From positions 1 to 7,666 of the forward strand of contig CAJTIX010000033.1 in assembly GCA_910576795.1 (NCBI GenBank): a DNA stretch of 7,666 nt. Direction: 5' to 3'. The notes below the pieces were generated by a model. It had not been told where the DNA came from, ran no database searches, and saw only the letters and a list, made by a program, of their open reading frames with translations. The DNA comes from an uncultured Bacilli bacterium (lineage in GTDB: Bacteria > Bacillota_I > Bacilli_A > RF39 > UBA660). The stretch's first letter is position 1; each line of letters starts with the position of its first letter. Made by a program: the position numbers and the translations under genes. Below, piece after piece: positions 6,332 through 7,666 of this stretch.

Positions 6332-7220
6332 AAGATTCACCTACTTTCGCTACAAAGATTTCATTTAAAGAAGGTTCTTCCACTACAAATTTTGTAATAT
6401 TTTTTTTCTTTTTCACAACATCAAATACATTAGAAACCATATCATTGCTTTCAATTTTCACTTCTAATGCATCTCCATATTCTTCTACAGATACAACACC
6501 CTTGATTTTTTCTAATTCTTCTTTTTGAATATCCCCTTTGATAAAAATATTCTTTTTTCGATATTGTTCTTTGATATCTTGTAAATATCCTTCAATAACT
6601 GGTTTTCCTTTTAATAAAATGACTAATTTTTTACAGAATAATTCCACATGTTCCATACGATGTGATGAGAAAATAATCATACTTCCTTTGGATGCCATTT
6701 CTATAATTTTTTGTTTAAATAGTTCTACATTAAAAGGATCTAACCCTGAAAATGGTTCATCTAAAATAAGTAATTTTGGTTCATTTAAAATCGCTGTAAT
6801 GAATTGAATTTTCTGCTGATTTCCTTTGGATAATTCTTTGATCTTCTTTTCTCGGTATTCCGAAATTCCAAATTCATTTAGTAATTCATCCATTCTTTTA
6901 ATGACTTCACTTTCTTTCATTCCTTTTAAAACTCCATAGTAAAGGCATTGTTCTTTTACAGTCAATTTGGTTAATAAACTTCTTTCTTCTGTTAAAAAAC
7001 CGATTTGATCTGTTACATCATAGTCAATCTTTTTTCCATCTAGTGTAACATTCCCTTCTGTTGCATCTAAAAGGCCCATAATCATACGAAATGTTGTGGT
7101 TTTTCCTGCGCCATTAATTCCCAGTAATCCAAATATTTCTCCTGGTTTTACTTCAAAGGATAAGTGATCCACGGCTAGGAAATCACCATAATATTTGGTT
7201 ACATTATCTACTTTTAACAT
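6321..7220 (-). CDS. ABC exporter ATP-binding protein, NatA/YhaQ-like
   Basis: This is the cytoplasmic ATPase that powers the permease encoded just downstream. The 299-residue product has Walker A GINGAGKTT at 34-42 and a Q-loop region FLTEERS at 75-81. The signature LSKGNQQKIQ is at 130-139, Walker B plus D-loop LLILDEPFSGLDP at 150-162, and the switch histidine in SSHRMEH (His187). The signature with KGN in place of GGQ, and EER in the Q-loop, are typical of the NatA/YhaQ branch, so they are not defects. A C-terminal domain of about 90 residues (EGYLQDIKEQ to the end) is common in exporter ATPases. The ATG at 7220 follows AGGAG by seven bases. The frame is open to 7271, but that would start at or before the promoter. 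The substrate is unknown; sodium, peptides or lipids are all possible for this family. Confidence 0.93.
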   Translation of the reverse strand: MLKVDNVTKYYGDFLAVDHLSFEVKPGEIFGLLGINGAGKTTTFRMIMGLLDATEGNVTLDGKKIDYDVTDQIGFLTEERSLLTKLTVKEQCLYYGVLKGMKESEVIKRMDELLNEFGISEYREKKIKELSKGNQQKIQFITAILNEPKLLILDEPFSGLDPFNVELFKQKIIEMASKGSMIIFSSHRMEHVELFCKKLVILLKGKPVIEGYLQDIKEQYRKKNIFIKGDIQKEELEKIKGVVSVEEYGDALEVKIESNDMVSNVFDVVKKKKNITKFVVEEPSLNEIFVAKVGESFEN

Positions 7221-7242
7221 AGCTTCACTCCTAACTATTATT

Positions 7243-7271
7243 ATTCTACTACTAGAAATTTGTTTTGGCAA
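7243..7271 (-). promoter_or_regulatory. SigA promoter of the ABC exporter operon
   Basis: On the minus strand TTGCCA (7271-7266, five of six) is followed after 17 bases by TAGAAT (7248-7243, five of six). The expected start near 7236 gives a leader of about 16 bases containing AGGAG before the ATG at 7220. Confidence 0.75.
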
Positions 7272-7319
7272 ATATAAATATACTTCTATACCATTTTATG
7301 CGCCTACTTTCCAATCATT

Positions 7320-7338
7320 AAAAAAGAGGTTTTACCCC
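7320..7338 (-). terminator. weak candidate terminator or attenuator hairpin
   Basis: On the minus strand GGGGT (7338-7334) can pair with ACCTC (7330-7326), with one G-U pair, around the loop AAA. Six T follow (7325-7320). The stem has only five pairs, but it is GC-rich and can shift register along the nine-G run. It could end transcripts from the nuclease-like gene and from the promoter at 7404-7433, upstream of the exporter operon's own promoter. Confidence 0.4.
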
Positions 7339-7343
7339 CCCCC
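7335..7343. repeat. homopolymer run of nine C (nine G on minus strand)
   Basis: Nine consecutive C lie in an otherwise strongly AT-rich intergenic region. It is the only such G/C run in the window. Runs of this length are prone to slippage during replication and in sequencing. It forms the rising arm of the candidate hairpin next to it. Confidence 0.95.
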
Positions 7344-7403
7344 GTTTGCAAATAGCAAATACATTTTATCTACAAACTATCTTATGATCTGTAATTCGAA
7401 TTC

Positions 7404-7433
7404 ATTATAACACAAATTATATTTCTTTTTCAA
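7404..7433 (-). promoter_or_regulatory. SigA-type promoter upstream of the exporter leader region
   Basis: On the minus strand TTGAAA (7433-7428) is followed after 18 bases by a perfect TATAAT (7409-7404), with TG one base upstream (extended -10). The -35 overlaps the stop codon of the nuclease-like gene. A perfect ten-base palindrome, AATTCGAATT (7402-7393), covers the predicted start near 7397 and could be an operator. The next gene on this strand is the exporter ATPase, 175 bases away, with a second promoter in between. Confidence 0.55.
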
Positions 7434-7666
7434 GCTGTTTGTTTTAGTAATTTGCTAATCTCATTCATTGTAAGTCCAGTTGCTTTTTGTATAATTTGAG
7501 TGTCTACTCCTGATATCAATAGATTTCTTGCTACTTCTATGTTTCTCTCTTGTTTTCCTTGCCCAATTCCCTCTTTGAAAGAAATATCCTTTTCTGTATT
7601 GAGAATAAACTCCTCATCCTCTTCTGGGGTAATCCATGGAATATAAATTTCCTCATTGTTTAATTC
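7430..7666 (-). CDS. Rpn-family / PD-(D/E)XK nuclease 'transposase-like' protein, C-terminal part
   Basis: The gene enters from the right edge; 78 residues and the stop codon are visible. The sequence has an acidic linker (EEDEEFILNTEKD), then FKEGIGQGKQERNIEVARNLL and a final helix-turn-helix-like tail, ISGVDTQIIQKATGLTMNEISKLL. This GxxxGxxxxxxxxAxxLLxxGxxxxxIxxxTGLxxxEI pattern is the common C-terminal end of Rpn-type recombination-promoting nucleases, often annotated as PD-(D/E)XK family transposases in gut Bacillota. The catalytic N-terminal domain lies outside the window, so activity cannot be judged. These genes often occur in many copies per genome. No insertion-sequence ends were seen next to it. 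Confidence 0.8.
   Translation of the reverse strand, partial: ELNNEEIYIPWITPEEDEEFILNTEKDISFKEGIGQGKQERNIEVARNLLISGVDTQIIQKATGLTMNEISKLLKQTA

Noticed and set aside
6395..6810. Degenerate ABC signature (LSKGNQQ) and missing Q-loop glutamine as signs of an inactive ATPase
   Set aside because: Both features are normal for NatA/YhaQ-type exporters; Walker A, Walker B and the switch histidine are intact.
7221..7271. Upstream extension of the ABC ATPase frame
   Set aside because: It covers the TTGCCA-17-TAGAAT promoter and the ribosome binding site of the ATG at 7220, where family homology begins.
7195..7410. Plus-strand frame across the intergenic region before the exporter operon
   Set aside because: It has no ribosome binding site, no recognisable motif and low-complexity content, and it runs through the C9 tract, promoters and hairpin.
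7430..7666. Nuclease-like fragment as a broken gene or a complete insertion sequence
   Set aside because: The frame is intact to the window edge and ends with a normal family C-terminus. No terminal inverted repeats or target duplication were seen, so truncation is due to the window only.
1..7666. CRISPR array, tRNA, rRNA or a known riboswitch
   Set aside because: No regularly spaced repeats, cloverleaf or rRNA-like stretches were found on either strand, and none of the intergenic regions matches a riboswitch consensus I know. Apart from the 209-base gap before the exporter operon, gaps are under 100 bases.

Overview
The window is AT-rich bacterial DNA in which every supported gene lies on the minus strand, so transcription runs from high to low coordinates. 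The spore-formation genes yqfC and yqfD, Gram-positive style DgkA (undecaprenol kinase type), AGGAGG-like ribosome binding sites and canonical SigA promoters point to a low-GC, endospore-forming member of the Bacillota. Erysipelotrichia or a Clostridia relative would fit, but the exact lineage is inferred and not proven.

Layout in transcription order: (1) 7666-7430, the C-terminal end of an Rpn/PD-(D/E)XK-type nuclease ('transposase-like') gene cut by the window edge. (2) 7429-7221, a 209-base intergenic region with two SigA-type promoters, a run of nine G on the minus strand and a weak hairpin followed by six T. (3) 7220-5012, a two-gene ABC exporter operon of NatA/NatB (YhaQ/YhaP) type ending in a clear terminator. 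(4) 4924-4202, a single gene of unknown function with a near-consensus promoter and its own terminator, which overlaps its stop codon. (5) 4146 to the left edge, a tightly packed operon yqfC, yqfD, vanZ-like, ybeY, dgkA, then an extra toxin-like gene, then cdd and era; era runs off the left edge.

The last block is the well-known Bacillota order yqfC-yqfD-phoH-yqfF(pgpH)-ybeY-dgkA-cdd-era with two local changes. The phoH and pgpH positions are occupied by a VanZ-family membrane protein. A PemK/MazF/ToxN-like gene with its own strong promoter sits between dgkA and cdd, followed by another promoter for cdd-era. YbeY (16S rRNA maturation and quality control) and Era (30S assembly) are ribosome maturation factors, DgkA recycles undecaprenol, Cdd salvages pyrimidines, and YqfC/YqfD act in the mother cell during sporulation.

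Nothing in the window is a convincing wholly new system. The best candidates for a second look are the toxin-like insertion in the core operon, the leader-like region at 7320-7433, and the unknown gene at 4202-4924. No tRNA, rRNA, CRISPR array, complete insertion sequence or plus-strand gene was seen.
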